64,000 nucleotides of DNA, taken from contig NZ_FXXB01000008.1 in the NCBI RefSeq assembly GCF_900184245.1, positions 1 through 64,000 of the forward strand, written 5' to 3'. The position numbers were made by a program, and so were the translations under genes. The notes below the pieces were generated by a model. That model worked only from the letters and a program-made list of their open reading frames with translations. It was not told where the DNA came from and searched no databases. Shown one piece after another: positions 34,664-43,498 of the stretch. Origin of the DNA: Brachybacterium massiliense. GTDB lineage: Bacteria; Actinomycetota; Actinomycetes; Actinomycetales; Dermabacteraceae. The stretch's first letter is position 1; every line of letters begins with the position of its first letter.

Positions 34664-35737
34664 GTGACCGATGCACTCTGCGACCGCCGGCCGGAACCCT
34701 CCCTCGAGCGTCTGCTCGCGGATCTGGTGCCCCCGCCCCGGTTCGCCGAGGCGCGGCTGGACAACTACGTCCCCGATCCCGCGCACCCCTCGCAGGAGGA
34801 GGCCAAGCAGCGGATCACCGAGTTCGCGGCCCAGCTCGGCAGGCCCCGCGGAGGGCTGCTGTCCCGGCTGCGCCGCCGCAGCGAGCCGGCGCGCGGCATC
34901 TACCTCGACGGCGGCTTCGGCGTGGGCAAGACCCACCTGCTCACCTCCCTCTTCCACGAGGTCGAGGGCAAGCGGGTGTACGGCACCTTCGTGGAGTACA
35001 CCGACCTGGTGGGGGCGCTCGGCTTCCAGAAGGCCGTGGACCTGCTGGGGGAGTCGCAGCTGGTGTGCATCGACGAGTTCGAGCTCGACGACCCCGGCGA
35101 CACGCTGCTGATGACCCGCCTGATCCGGGAGCTGTCCGACCGGGGCGTGGCGATCGTGGCGACCTCCAACACCCTGCCCGATGCGCTCGGCGAGGGGCGC
35201 TTCGCCGCCCAGGACTTCCTGCGCGAGATCCAGGCGATGGCCGAGCGCTTCCAGGTGCTGCGGATCGACGGCGAGGACTATCGCCGGCGCGACGGCGTCA
35301 CGGAGATCGCGGCGCTGCCCGCCCCCGAGGTCCAGGCGCATGCCCAGACGATGCCGGACGCCACCCTGGACCGCTTCGATCCGCTGCTGAAGCATCTCGT
35401 GGCGGTCCACCCCTCCCGCTACGGCGCCCTGATCGACGAGGTCACCGCCGCGCACCTCACGGGCATGCACGGACTGACCCACCACCATGACGCGCTGCGC
35501 TTCGTGGTGCTCGTGGACCGTCTCTACGACCGCGAGGTGCCCATGCTGGTCTCCCTCGCCGCAGACGGCGAGAACGCCGCGCAGGACGGCTCCGGCGTGC
35601 TCGAGGACCTGTTCTCCCCGGAGCTGCTGCGCAGCGGGTACCGCAAGAAGTACCTGCGCTGCCTCTCCCGCCTCGCCTCGCTCGCGAACGACGGGCGCCT
35701 GCTGCTGCGCGCGGGAACGGCCGACGCCGCCTCCTGA
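34664..35737 (+). CDS. zapE: ZapE/AFG1-like P-loop ATPase
   Basis: The 357-aa protein belongs to the AFG1/ZapE family, which in E. coli binds FtsZ under low oxygen or heat. Walker A is GGFGVGKT (residues 83-90), the Walker B region is LVCIDEFELDDPGDTLLMTR, and sensor-type TSNTLPDALGEGRF follows. The later IHHHD-type segment is GLTHHHDALRFVVLVDRLYD. GTG 34664 was chosen for its -10 box and because the family N-terminus starts here. It is convergent with treZ, leaving 9 bp. Confidence 0.9.
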   Translation: MTDALCDRRPEPSLERLLADLVPPPRFAEARLDNYVPDPAHPSQEEAKQRITEFAAQLGRPRGGLLSRLRRRSEPARGIYLDGGFGVGKTHLLTSLFHEVEGKRVYGTFVEYTDLVGALGFQKAVDLLGESQLVCIDEFELDDPGDTLLMTRLIRELSDRGVAIVATSNTLPDALGEGRFAAQDFLREIQAMAERFQVLRIDGEDYRRRDGVTEIAALPAPEVQAHAQTMPDATLDRFDPLLKHLVAVHPSRYGALIDEVTAAHLTGMHGLTHHHDALRFVVLVDRLYDREVPMLVSLAADGENAAQDGSGVLEDLFSPELLRSGYRKKYLRCLSRLASLANDGRLLLRAGTADAAS

Positions 35738-35746
35738 GCGAGGCGC

Positions 35747-37549
35747 TCAGACGCTCGCCGCAGGGCGGAGCACCACCGCGCCGGGCCCCTCGAGACTTAG
35801 CCGCCCGTGCGCGCCCTGCGTGATCTCGCCGAACGACGCCAGCACCTGCTCGGCGCGCGGTCCCTCCCGCAGCGGGCCCGGCCCGCGATGGGCGAGCACG
35901 GCCAGGCCTCCGCGATGCAGCAGGACCGTCTCCTCGGCGAGCACCTCCACCCGGACGGCGCGAAGATCCCCGTCACGCAGGTCCGCCTCCGCGCGCCGCA
36001 GCGCGATCAGGGTGCGGTACCACTCGAGCATCCGCGCATGCTCGGCCCGCTCACGCTCGGACCAGCGCAGGATCGAGGACTCGAAGGTGGAGCGCTCCTG
36101 CGGGTCCGGGACTCTCTGCCCCCATCCCATCGCCGCGAACTCCTTCGCCCGCCCGGCGCTGACCAGCCGGCCCAGCTCCTCGTCATGATCGGTGAAGAAC
36201 GCGAAGGGGGTCGATGCCGCCCACTCCTCGCCCTGGAACAGCATCGGCGTGCCCGGGCCCAGCAGGATCAGGGCGCTCGCGGCGGCGTGCTGTCCCGGCG
36301 CGAGGCCATGGTGGACCCGGTCCCCGGTGGCGCGGTTGCCCACCTGGTCGTGGTTCTGCAGGAAGGTCACGAAGGAGTGCGCGTCATAGTGCGCCGAAGC
36401 GGGATCCACCGGTGCGCCCCACACCTGCCCCCGGAAGGAGGAGTAGGTGCCCGCGTGCAAGAACACCTCCTCGAGCACGGCCCGGAGCACCTCGGCGCTG
36501 CCGAAGTCCCCGTAATAGCCCTCGCGCTCGCCGGTGATCCACGCATGCACGCCGTGGTGGACGTCGTCGGCCCACTGCATGTCCATCCCGAGACCGCCCG
36601 CCCGGGTGGGGGAGACGGTCGCGGGCTGGTTGCGGTCCGATTCCGCGATCAGGGTCAGCGGGCGCCCCACCTGGGCGCTCCACTGCGCGACGGCGTCGGA
36701 GAGCTCGGCCAGAAAAGGAGTCTCGGAGTCGTCGCGCAGCTCGTGCACCGCGTCCAGGCGCAGCCCGTCCAGGCCCAGATCCACGAGCCATTGGCGGGCG
36801 CTGCCCAGCAGGAAGTCGCGCACCTCGCGGGACCCGGGCTGATCGAGGTTCACCGCCGCGCCCCACGGCGTCTCATGCTCCGTGGTGAAGTACGGCCCGA
36901 AGCGGCTCAGGTAGTTCCCGTCGGGCCCCAGATGGTTGTGCACCACGTCCAGCAGCACCGCCAGGCCCCGCCGATGCGCGGCCTGCACGAAGCGTGCTAG
37001 ACCGGCCGGCCCGCCGTAGGCGCTGTGGACGGCGTACAGCCCCACCCCGTCATAGCCCCAGCCGCGCTCGCCGGGGAAGGTCGCCACCGGCAGCAGCTCG
37101 ATCGCGTCCACCCCGAGGTCGACCAGCTCGTCGAGCCGCTCGATCGCGGAGTCGAAAGTGCCGCCCCGGCCGTCCGGGCCGGGCGTGAACGTGCCGATGT
37201 GCAGCTCGTACAGCACGGCGCCGCGCAGAGAGCGTCCTGACCAGCCGGGCTCTTCGGCGAGCGCGCGCGGATCGGCCACCTCGCTCTCGCCGTGCACCCC
37301 GTCCGGCTGCGAGAGGGAGCGGGGATCGGGCAGCCACAGCTCCTCGTCATCGAGCCGGAAGGCGTAGCGGGCGCCCGGGCGGGCCGGGACGTCCGGCAGC
37401 TCGAACCAGCCGCCCTCCCCGGAGAGCATCTCGTGCACGGTCCCGTCCACGCGGATGCTCACGCGCCGGGCGGCCGGCGCCCACAGCGCGAAGCGCCCGT
37501 GGTCACGGGCCGACGGGCGCGGCGCGGAGGTCTGGGAGGGGCCGGTCAT
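35747..37549 (-). CDS. treZ: Malto-oligosyltrehalose trehalohydrolase
   Basis: TreZ cleaves trehalose from maltooligosyl-trehalose. The 600-aa protein has an N-terminal CBM48/E-set domain (GRFALWAPAARRVSIRVDG) and a GH13 barrel. Catalytic residues are in DGLRLDAVHELR (Asp nucleophile), LTLIAESDRN (Glu acid/base) and FLQNHDQVGNRATG (Asp). ATG 37549 overlaps the treY stop by 4 bp. It is last in a treX-treY-treZ operon. Confidence 0.95.
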   Translation of the reverse strand: MTGPSQTSAPRPSARDHGRFALWAPAARRVSIRVDGTVHEMLSGEGGWFELPDVPARPGARYAFRLDDEELWLPDPRSLSQPDGVHGESEVADPRALAEEPGWSGRSLRGAVLYELHIGTFTPGPDGRGGTFDSAIERLDELVDLGVDAIELLPVATFPGERGWGYDGVGLYAVHSAYGGPAGLARFVQAAHRRGLAVLLDVVHNHLGPDGNYLSRFGPYFTTEHETPWGAAVNLDQPGSREVRDFLLGSARQWLVDLGLDGLRLDAVHELRDDSETPFLAELSDAVAQWSAQVGRPLTLIAESDRNQPATVSPTRAGGLGMDMQWADDVHHGVHAWITGEREGYYGDFGSAEVLRAVLEEVFLHAGTYSSFRGQVWGAPVDPASAHYDAHSFVTFLQNHDQVGNRATGDRVHHGLAPGQHAAASALILLGPGTPMLFQGEEWAASTPFAFFTDHDEELGRLVSAGRAKEFAAMGWGQRVPDPQERSTFESSILRWSERERAEHARMLEWYRTLIALRRAEADLRDGDLRAVRVEVLAEETVLLHRGGLAVLAHRGPGPLREGPRAEQVLASFGEITQGAHGRLSLEGPGAVVLRPAASV

Positions 37550-40125
37550 CGTCGCTCCTCGTCCGTGCCGAGGCGCACCAGGAGCGCCACCGGCCACTGC
37601 TCCAGCAGCTCGCTGAGCGGCACCTGACCGCCCGGCAGCTCCGTCCCGGTGAGCACATCGCGCCACCGCCCCTCGGGCAGGGCGATCCAGCTCTCGCCCC
37701 AGCCGCCGCGCTGGGCGAGCCCGTGCGCGAGGCGCGTGACCACCGTGACCACCTCGAGCTCTCCCTCTCCGCGCCCTCGCCCGAAGGCGAGGGCATGGCC
37801 TGTGGTGGTGGGCAGCGGGCGGTAGCTCGCCTCGCGCCCCTGGAACAGCTCGGGTCGCTCGCGCCGCAGCACCAGCGCGCGATGGGTGAGCCAGAGCTTC
37901 TCGTCGCCGATGCCGTCGGGTCCGGCGCCATCGATCATCCGGGCCAGCCGGTCCCGATGCGCGGCATGGTCCACGGGGCGGCGGTTGTCCGGATCCACCA
38001 GCGAGAGGTCGATCGTCTCGTTGCCCTGGTAGACGTCCGGCACGCCCGGCATCGTCAGCTGCACGAGCTTCTGCCCCAGGATCGCGCTGCGCTGCGCGGC
38101 GGCGGTGCGCCGCGTCCACCCCTCGAGGATGCCCGCGACCTCCTCGGAGGCGAGCGCGGCCCGGGCGAGGCCGAGCACCTGCTGCTCGTACTCCGCATCC
38201 TGCGCGGTCCAGCTGGTGTGGGTCTTCGCCTCGCGCATCGCCTTGAGCAGATACCCCTCGAGCCGCTCCGCGGTCAGGGGCGCGGCGCCCGAGCCGGGCA
38301 GCTCCCAGCAGCCGGCGAGGGTCTGCCACAGCAGCAGTTCGATCGCCCCGTCCACCCGGTCGCCGCGGTGCTCGGCGGTGGCCCGGTCGAGGTCCTGCAC
38401 CACCAGCGCCCACGCGAGCGGCTGCTCGGTGAGCACGGCGAGCCTGGCCCGCACGTCCTCGCTGCGCTTGGTGTCATGGGTGGACAGCGTCGTCATCGAG
38501 TCCGGCCGCGTGCGCACCATCGTCAGGGCGTGATCGTGCAGCTGATCCGGCTCGACCCCGATCCGATCCGGATCCGCCCCCACCTCGTTGACCGCCAGGA
38601 AGCGGGTGTAGCGGTAGAACGCGGTGTCCTCGAGACCCTTGGCATGGACGGGCCCGCAGGTCTGCGCGAAGCGCACCACCACCTCGTCCCGCTCCGCGCT
38701 GCGGGTGCGGCCGGCGCTGCCCACCTCGTCCCCGCACACCAGGGCGACCACGATCTCGAGCGTGGAGACGACGTCCTCGTCCTCACCCAGGCGCACCCGT
38801 GCCCGGGCAGCGGCCTCCTCGATCACCTCCCGCTCCGCGCCGGGAGCCGGCTCGCCGGGCACGATGTAGGCGCGGTAGCGGTCCATCGATCCCAGCAGCG
38901 CGACCAGCGCGCGCTGGAGGTTGCGGCGCGTGGTGTCCCGCAGGCGGATGTCCTCCTGGCAGATGCGATGGAGCAGGGCGGTGAGCCGTTCGATCTCCGC
39001 CCAGAGGCTGGTGGAGATGATCTGGTCCGTGGACTCCGTCGCCACCTCCGCGAAGGGGCGCAGATCGCCGGTGCGGCGCTGCCACAGATGGGTCAGCCCG
39101 ATCGCGCCGTACGGGTCATGGAACAGGCCGCCCACCCGCCACAGCGCGTCGTACCCGGTGGTGCCCGCGCACGGGAAGTCCCCGGGCAGCTGCTCCTCGC
39201 CCTCGAGGATCTTCTCCACCACGGTCCAGGCCCCGCCGGTGGCCTCCTCCAGATCGCGCAGATAGCCGCGCGGGTCGGCGAGGCCGTCCGGATGATCGAT
39301 GCGGTAGCCGTCGATCACGCCCTCGCCCTGCAGCCTCAGCAGCGTCTCGTGCGTCGCGGAGAACACGTGAGGCAGCTCCACCTGGAGGCCCGCGAGCGTG
39401 TCCACGTCGAAGAAGCGCCGATAGTTCAGCTCCTCGTCCGAGACCTTCCAGTACGCCAGGCGGTACCACTGCCGATCCAGCAGGTCTGCCAGTCCCAGAT
39501 GCTCGGTGCCCGCAGCCACGGGCAGCACATGGTCGTAGTAGCGCACCACCGTCTCGGTGACGCGGGTGCCGTCCTGCTGCGGGACCTCCTCACGGCCCAC
39601 GGTGATCTCCCCGTCGGCCAGGACCGCGCCGATGGGCCGTCCCAGCACCGGCACCAGGATCGACAGCTCCGCGGAGGGGTCCAGATCGAACCAGTCGGCA
39701 TATGGCGAGCCGGGGCCGTCCCGCAGCACCGACCACAGCGCGCGGTTGTGCCAGATCGGGGTGGGGATCGCCATGTGGTTGGGGACCACGTCCACGACCA
39801 GGCCCAGGCCGTGCGCGTGGGCGGTCTCCGCCAGGCGCCGCAGCGCGGCCTCACCCCCGATCTCCTCCCCGATCCGGGAATGATCGACCACGTCGTACCC
39901 GTGCATCGATCCCGGAGCGGCCTGGAGGACGGGCGAGCAGAACAGGTGCCCCGCCCCGAGCCGTGCGAGATAGGGGACCACCGCCGCGGCATCGTCGGCG
40001 GTGAAGCCCGCGTGCAGCTGGAGGCGGTAGGTCGAGGTCGGCACCGGGCGGATCACGGGAAGCGCGGCGGTGGTGGGGGAGTCGGGGCGTGCCGCCGGGC
40101 TCCGGCGGCCTTGATCGATGCTCAC
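37546..40125 (-). CDS. treY: Malto-oligosyltrehalose synthase
   Basis: TreY turns the reducing end of maltodextrin into a trehalose unit. The 859-aa GH13 protein begins with PTSTYRLQLHAGFTADDAA and SPVLQAAPGSMHGYDVVDH, which are TreY hallmarks. The nucleophile Asp is near residue 277 in DGYRIDHPDGLADP; the acid/base Glu is in VVEKILEGEE; the third Asp is in LSTHDTKRSEDVRARL. GTG 40125 follows AAGGAG at 11 nt; a GTG at 40137 overlaps that site and is less likely. It is coupled to treZ. Confidence 0.94.
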   Translation of the reverse strand: MSIDQGRRSPAARPDSPTTAALPVIRPVPTSTYRLQLHAGFTADDAAAVVPYLARLGAGHLFCSPVLQAAPGSMHGYDVVDHSRIGEEIGGEAALRRLAETAHAHGLGLVVDVVPNHMAIPTPIWHNRALWSVLRDGPGSPYADWFDLDPSAELSILVPVLGRPIGAVLADGEITVGREEVPQQDGTRVTETVVRYYDHVLPVAAGTEHLGLADLLDRQWYRLAYWKVSDEELNYRRFFDVDTLAGLQVELPHVFSATHETLLRLQGEGVIDGYRIDHPDGLADPRGYLRDLEEATGGAWTVVEKILEGEEQLPGDFPCAGTTGYDALWRVGGLFHDPYGAIGLTHLWQRRTGDLRPFAEVATESTDQIISTSLWAEIERLTALLHRICQEDIRLRDTTRRNLQRALVALLGSMDRYRAYIVPGEPAPGAEREVIEEAAARARVRLGEDEDVVSTLEIVVALVCGDEVGSAGRTRSAERDEVVVRFAQTCGPVHAKGLEDTAFYRYTRFLAVNEVGADPDRIGVEPDQLHDHALTMVRTRPDSMTTLSTHDTKRSEDVRARLAVLTEQPLAWALVVQDLDRATAEHRGDRVDGAIELLLWQTLAGCWELPGSGAAPLTAERLEGYLLKAMREAKTHTSWTAQDAEYEQQVLGLARAALASEEVAGILEGWTRRTAAAQRSAILGQKLVQLTMPGVPDVYQGNETIDLSLVDPDNRRPVDHAAHRDRLARMIDGAGPDGIGDEKLWLTHRALVLRRERPELFQGREASYRPLPTTTGHALAFGRGRGEGELEVVTVVTRLAHGLAQRGGWGESWIALPEGRWRDVLTGTELPGGQVPLSELLEQWPVALLVRLGTDEERR

Positions 40126-40172
40126 GGTTCGGTGCACTCCTTGGTCGCTTCCGCGGTACGGGACGGAGGGGT

Positions 40173-42338
40173 TCAGGCGAGGGCGGGACGCTCCTCGTGC
40201 TCGCTCGGGCCGGCCTCACCGCGCTCGCCCACCGGCGGGCGCATCATGATCAGCAGAGAATGGCCGGGGCGCGAGAGGGTGCTGCCCGCCTCGAGCACGG
40301 AGCCCACATCGATCGTTCCCCCGGTGCCCAGCACCACCTTCCACTCCTCACCGTGATCGGCGGGCGGCAGCGTGAAATCCACCGGGTTGCCGGAGGCGTT
40401 GAACATCACCAGCGCCGAATCGCCCACGATGCGCTGGCCGCGCAGGTTGGGCTCGGGGATGCCGGAGCCGTTGAGGAACATCGTCAGGCACTTGTTCTGC
40501 GCGTCCTCCCACGCGCTGTCCGTCATCAGCGCACCATCGGTGCCCAGCCACTCGACATCGGGCAGATCCGAGTCAACGCCCTCGCGGGTGACGCCCTGCA
40601 GGAACCGCCGACGGCGGAAGATCGGATGGTCCCGGCGCAGCGCGATCACGGCCTGGGTGAACCAGAGCATCTCCATCTGGTGCTGGTCCAGCTCCCAGTC
40701 CACCCACGACAGCTCGTTGTCCTGGCAGTAGGTGTTGTTGTTGCCGTCCTGGGTGCGTCCCATCTCGTCGCCGTGCAGGATCATCGGCACGCCCTGGCTC
40801 AGCAGCAGGGTGGCCATCAGGTTCTTCATCCGCCGCAGCCGCAGCTCCTGGATCTCGCGATCCTCGGTGGGTCCCTCGGCGCCCGAGTTCCAGGAGCGGT
40901 TGTGGCTCTCACCGTCGTTGCCGCCCTCCCCGTTGGCCTCGTTATGGCGCTCGTTGTAGGAGACCAGGTCCCGCAGTGTGAAGCCGTCATGCGCGGTGAC
41001 GAAGTTGATCGAGGCGATCGGGGTGCGGCCGGTGTGCTGGTACAGGTCCGAGCTGCCCGCCAGGCGGGAGGTGAAGTCGCCCAGCGTCCCGGGCTCGGAG
41101 CGGTGGAAGTCCCGCACGGTGTCGCGGTACTTCCCGTTCCACTCGGACCACAGCGGCGGGAACCCGCCCACCTGATACCCGCCCTCGCCCAGATCCCAGG
41201 GCTCGGCGATCAGCTTGACCTGGGAGATCACCGGGTCCTGCTGGATGATGTCGAAGAAGGCCGAGAGCCGGTCCACCTCGTGCAGCTCGCGCGCGAGGGT
41301 CGAGGCCAGGTCGAAGCGGAACCCGTCCACATGCATCTCGGTGACCCAGTAGCGCAGCGAGTCCATGATCAGCTGCAGCACGTGCGGGGTGCGCATCAGC
41401 AGCGAGTTCCCCGTGCCGGTGGTGTCGTAGTAGTGGGCCTTGTCCTCCTCCACCAGCCGGTAGTAGGCAGCGTTGTCGATCCCGCGGAAGCACAGGGTGG
41501 GGCCCTGATGGTTCCCCTCGGCGGTGTGGTTGTAGACCACATCGAGGATCACCTCGATATCCGCCTCGTGGAGGTTCTTGACCATCTGCTTGAACTCCTG
41601 GACCTGCTGGCCCAGCTGCCCGGAGTAGGAGTACTCGTTGTGCGGGGCGAAGAAGCCGATCGTGTTGTAGCCCCAGTAGTTGCGCATCCCCTTCTCGACC
41701 AGGTGGCCGTCCTGCACGAACTGGTGCACCGGCATCAGCTCCACCGCGGTCACGCCGAGCTCCTTGAGGTGCTCGATGATCGCCGGATGCCCCATCGCCA
41801 CGTAGGTGCCGCGGATGTTCTCGTCGATGTCCGGGTGGAGCATGGTCAGGCCCTTGACATGGGCCTCGTAGATCACGGTGTCGTGGTACTCGTGCGCCGG
41901 AGGATGGTCGTTGCCCCAGTCGAAGTAGGGGGAGACCACCACGGAGTGCATGGTGTGCTCGCCGGAGTCCTCGGTGTTGCGCTCCTCGGGGCTGTCGAAG
42001 TCGTAGCTGTAGAGCGAGGGATGGTTGCTCGCCATCCCGGCGATCGCCTTGGCGTACGGGTCCAGCAGCAGCTTCGAGGGATCGCAGCGGTGGCCCGCCG
42101 CGGGATCGTAGGGGCCGTGCACGCGGAAGCCGTAGCGCTGCCCGGGCTGCACCGAGGGCAGGTAGATGTGCCATACGTAGGCGTCGACCTCGGTGATCTC
42201 TACCCTGCGCTCACCGCCGTCCTCATCGATGAGGCACAGCTCCACTCGCTCGGCGATCTCGGAGAAGAGCGCGAAATTGGTGCCGGAGCCGTCGAAGGTG
42301 GCACCCAGGGGATAGGACTGACCGGGCCAGATCTGCAT
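40173..42338 (-). CDS. treX: Glycogen debranching enzyme GlgX/TreX
   Basis: This GH13 isoamylase-type enzyme (721 aa) removes alpha-1,6 branches from glycogen to feed TreY/TreZ. It has an N-terminal CBM48 (GTNFALFSEIAERVELCL), then catalytic D343 in GFRFDLAS, E379 in LIAEPWDLG and D451 in FVTAHDGFTL. ATG 42338 lies 6 nt after a -10-like TACCCT, with no ribosome-binding site, so leaderless translation is likely. It is the first gene of the trehalose operon. Confidence 0.95.
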   Translation of the reverse strand: MQIWPGQSYPLGATFDGSGTNFALFSEIAERVELCLIDEDGGERRVEITEVDAYVWHIYLPSVQPGQRYGFRVHGPYDPAAGHRCDPSKLLLDPYAKAIAGMASNHPSLYSYDFDSPEERNTEDSGEHTMHSVVVSPYFDWGNDHPPAHEYHDTVIYEAHVKGLTMLHPDIDENIRGTYVAMGHPAIIEHLKELGVTAVELMPVHQFVQDGHLVEKGMRNYWGYNTIGFFAPHNEYSYSGQLGQQVQEFKQMVKNLHEADIEVILDVVYNHTAEGNHQGPTLCFRGIDNAAYYRLVEEDKAHYYDTTGTGNSLLMRTPHVLQLIMDSLRYWVTEMHVDGFRFDLASTLARELHEVDRLSAFFDIIQQDPVISQVKLIAEPWDLGEGGYQVGGFPPLWSEWNGKYRDTVRDFHRSEPGTLGDFTSRLAGSSDLYQHTGRTPIASINFVTAHDGFTLRDLVSYNERHNEANGEGGNDGESHNRSWNSGAEGPTEDREIQELRLRRMKNLMATLLLSQGVPMILHGDEMGRTQDGNNNTYCQDNELSWVDWELDQHQMEMLWFTQAVIALRRDHPIFRRRRFLQGVTREGVDSDLPDVEWLGTDGALMTDSAWEDAQNKCLTMFLNGSGIPEPNLRGQRIVGDSALVMFNASGNPVDFTLPPADHGEEWKVVLGTGGTIDVGSVLEAGSTLSRPGHSLLIMMRPPVGERGEAGPSEHEERPALA

Positions 42339-42344
42339 GGCCTC

Positions 42345-42350
42345 AGGGTA
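42345..42350 (-). promoter_or_regulatory. -10 element of the treXYZ operon
   Basis: On the minus strand TACCCT ends 6 nt before ATG 42338. No Shine-Dalgarno sequence and no convincing -35 are seen. Confidence 0.45.
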
Positions 42351-42418
42351 GTCGGCTCCCGCGGCGGGAAGCGGAGAACCCGACCGCACGGACGCCCGCG
42401 CCGCAGCCGGGGACGACG

Positions 42419-42448
42419 AAGGCCCCCTCGATGCTCCGAGGGGGCCTT
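42419..42448 (-). terminator. Terminator of the minus-strand tRNA pair
   Basis: A perfect 12-bp inverted repeat, AAGGCCCCCTCG and CGAGGGGGCCTT, has a 6-nt loop. It lies directly after tRNA-Val(GAC) and before the treX promoter. Confidence 0.85.
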
Positions 42449-42454
42449 CCGTGG

Positions 42455-42526
42455 TGGGCGATACTGGGATCGAACCAGTGACCTCTTCCGTGTCAGGGAA
42501 GCGCGCTACCGCTGCGCCAATCGCCC
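42455..42526 (-). tRNA. tRNA-Val (GAC)
   Basis: A complete cloverleaf: acceptor GGGCGAT/ATCGCCC, anticodon stem CTTCC/GGAAG with loop CTGACAC (anticodon GAC), and T arm GGTTCGATCCC. CCA is encoded after the discriminator A (42452-42454). The core is identical to the plus-strand copy at 43333-43404. Confidence 0.95.
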
Positions 42527-42557
42527 GTCGCATCCGAGGACGCGGGGGAGGGGATGG

Positions 42558-42630
42558 AGCGGACGACCGGATTCGAACCGGCGACCCTCACCTTGGCAAG
42601 GTGATGCTCTACCAACTGAGCTACGTCCGC
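42558..42630 (-). tRNA. tRNA-Gly (GCC)
   Basis: Cloverleaf with acceptor GCGGACG/CGTCCGC, D arm AGCTCAGTTGGTAGAGC, anticodon loop TTGCCAA (GCC) and T arm GGTTCGAATCC. It is identical to the plus-strand gene at 43103-43175. It heads a minus-strand Gly-Val unit. Confidence 0.95.
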
Positions 42631-42655
42631 ACATCGGCGATGCCGACGAGGGAAG

Positions 42656-42684
42656 ACGATATGCACTTCCGGGCGTGCGCGCAA
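42656..42684 (-). promoter_or_regulatory. Sigma70-type promoter for tRNA-Gly/tRNA-Val (minus)
   Basis: On the minus strand TTGCGC (-35, 42684-42679) and TATCGT (-10, 42661-42656) are separated by exactly 17 bp. They lie about 25 nt upstream of tRNA-Gly. Confidence 0.65.
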
Positions 42685-42764
42685 ATGCTGGGGCCCCACA
42701 GTGTCCGAGGTCACCGGCGGGGTCGGCCTGGGGCTGTGCGCTCGCCGGTGCCGCATGGCGGGAT

Positions 42765-42884
42765 GCTCCCGGCGGCCCGGAGTCGCCCCGAGGGGCTTGC
42801 GGTGATCCCGGGTGGCCCCGAGTGGCTCCCGGCGATGTCAAGCGACTCCGGGCGGCGGTGGTGCGCGCCGAGTTGCTCCGAAAG
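42765..42884 (+). repeat. Degenerate 20-bp GC-rich tandem units
   Basis: About six units near 20 bp long begin with variants of CTCCCGGCGG (42765, 42785, 42805, 42825, 42845, 42865). Similarity is partial, so this is an old or weak tandem array between the tRNA clusters. Confidence 0.45.
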
Positions 42885-43005
42885 GGGGCTGGGGCAGGCG
42901 TTCTGCGACGGCGGCGGGACGCAGGTCACACTCGATCTGGCACGAACCATCTCGGAACCCGTGTAGGATTCTTCGAGTCCGCTCCGGTGAGCGGATGACC
43001 CGAAA

Positions 43006-43077
43006 GGGCGATTGGCGCAGGGGTAGCGCGCTTCCTTCACACGGAAGAGGTCACTGGTTCGATCCCAGTATCGCCCA
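43006..43077 (+). tRNA. tRNA-Val (CAC)
   Basis: Cloverleaf with acceptor GGGCGAT/ATCGCCC and anticodon loop TTCACAC (CAC). It differs from tRNA-Val(GAC) mainly in the anticodon loop and D loop (CAGGGGTAG instead of CAGCGGTAG). CCA is not encoded (ACGA follows). It is first in a four-tRNA plus-strand cluster. Confidence 0.94.
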
Positions 43078-43102
43078 CGACAGGATCTGAGGATCCGGTC
43101 AT

Positions 43103-43175
43103 GCGGACGTAGCTCAGTTGGTAGAGCATCACCTTGCCAAGGTGAGGGTCGCCGGTTCGAATCCGGTCGTCCGCT
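43103..43175 (+). tRNA. tRNA-Gly (GCC)
   Basis: Same sequence as the minus-strand tRNA-Gly at 42558-42630, with anticodon loop TTGCCAA (GCC). It is second in the plus-strand cluster. CCA is not encoded. Confidence 0.95.
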
Positions 43176-43234
43176 CTGGGAGCGGCGCATCCGACAGACG
43201 TCGGGAGCGCCTTTTCCATTGCTGAGGCATACCC

Positions 43235-43308
43235 GGTGGGTTGGCCGAGTGGTTAGGCAACGGCCTGCAAAGCCGTGTACACGGGTTCGAATCCCGTACC
43301 CACCTCCA
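43235..43308 (+). tRNA. tRNA-Cys (GCA)
   Basis: Cloverleaf with acceptor GGTGGGT/ACCCACC, anticodon stem ACGGC/GCCGT with loop CTGCAAA (GCA) and T arm GGGTTCGAATCCC. Discriminator T is followed by an encoded CCA (43306-43308). Confidence 0.95.
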
Positions 43309-43332
43309 CCGCAGCCCCACGGCATGCGTTGC

Positions 43333-43404
43333 GGGCGATTGGCGCAGCGGTAGCGCGCTTCCCTGACACGGAAGAGGTCACTGGTTCGATCCCAGTATCG
43401 CCCA
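43333..43404 (+). tRNA. tRNA-Val (GAC)
   Basis: Identical core to the minus-strand tRNA-Val(GAC) at 42455-42526, with anticodon loop CTGACAC. It is last in the plus cluster and is followed by a terminator. CCA is not encoded here. Confidence 0.95.
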
Positions 43405-43413
43405 CCCGCTAGG

Positions 43414-43445
43414 AGAGCCCCGGTCCCCACGGACCGGGGCTCTTC
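43414..43445 (+). terminator. Terminator of the plus-strand tRNA cluster
   Basis: A perfect 13-bp stem, AGAGCCCCGGTCC (43414-43426) and GGACCGGGGCTCT (43431-43443), has a CCAC loop and is followed by TCCTC. It ends the Val-Gly-Cys-Val transcript. Confidence 0.88.
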
Positions 43446-43498
43446 CTCATCCCGGGCGGCTCCTGATCCCCGGCGGCCGAGGGCCCGGACGGGCCGGC

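Larger units (their letters stand above)
42631..43005. other. Divergent tRNA promoter region with degenerate 20-bp repeats
   Basis: The 375-bp gap between divergent tRNA clusters holds no convincing gene. It contains the minus-strand promoter at 42656-42684, degenerate GC-rich 20-bp units (about 42765-42884), and a plus-strand -10-like TAGGAT at 42964-42969 about 37 nt before tRNA-Val(CAC). Confidence 0.6.

Noticed and set aside
37723..42998. Long plus-strand open frames of 877 and 969 codons opposite treY and treX
   Set aside because: They are antisense shadows of GC-rich genes, have Arg/Gly/His/Leu-biased composition without domains, and one runs through tRNA genes.
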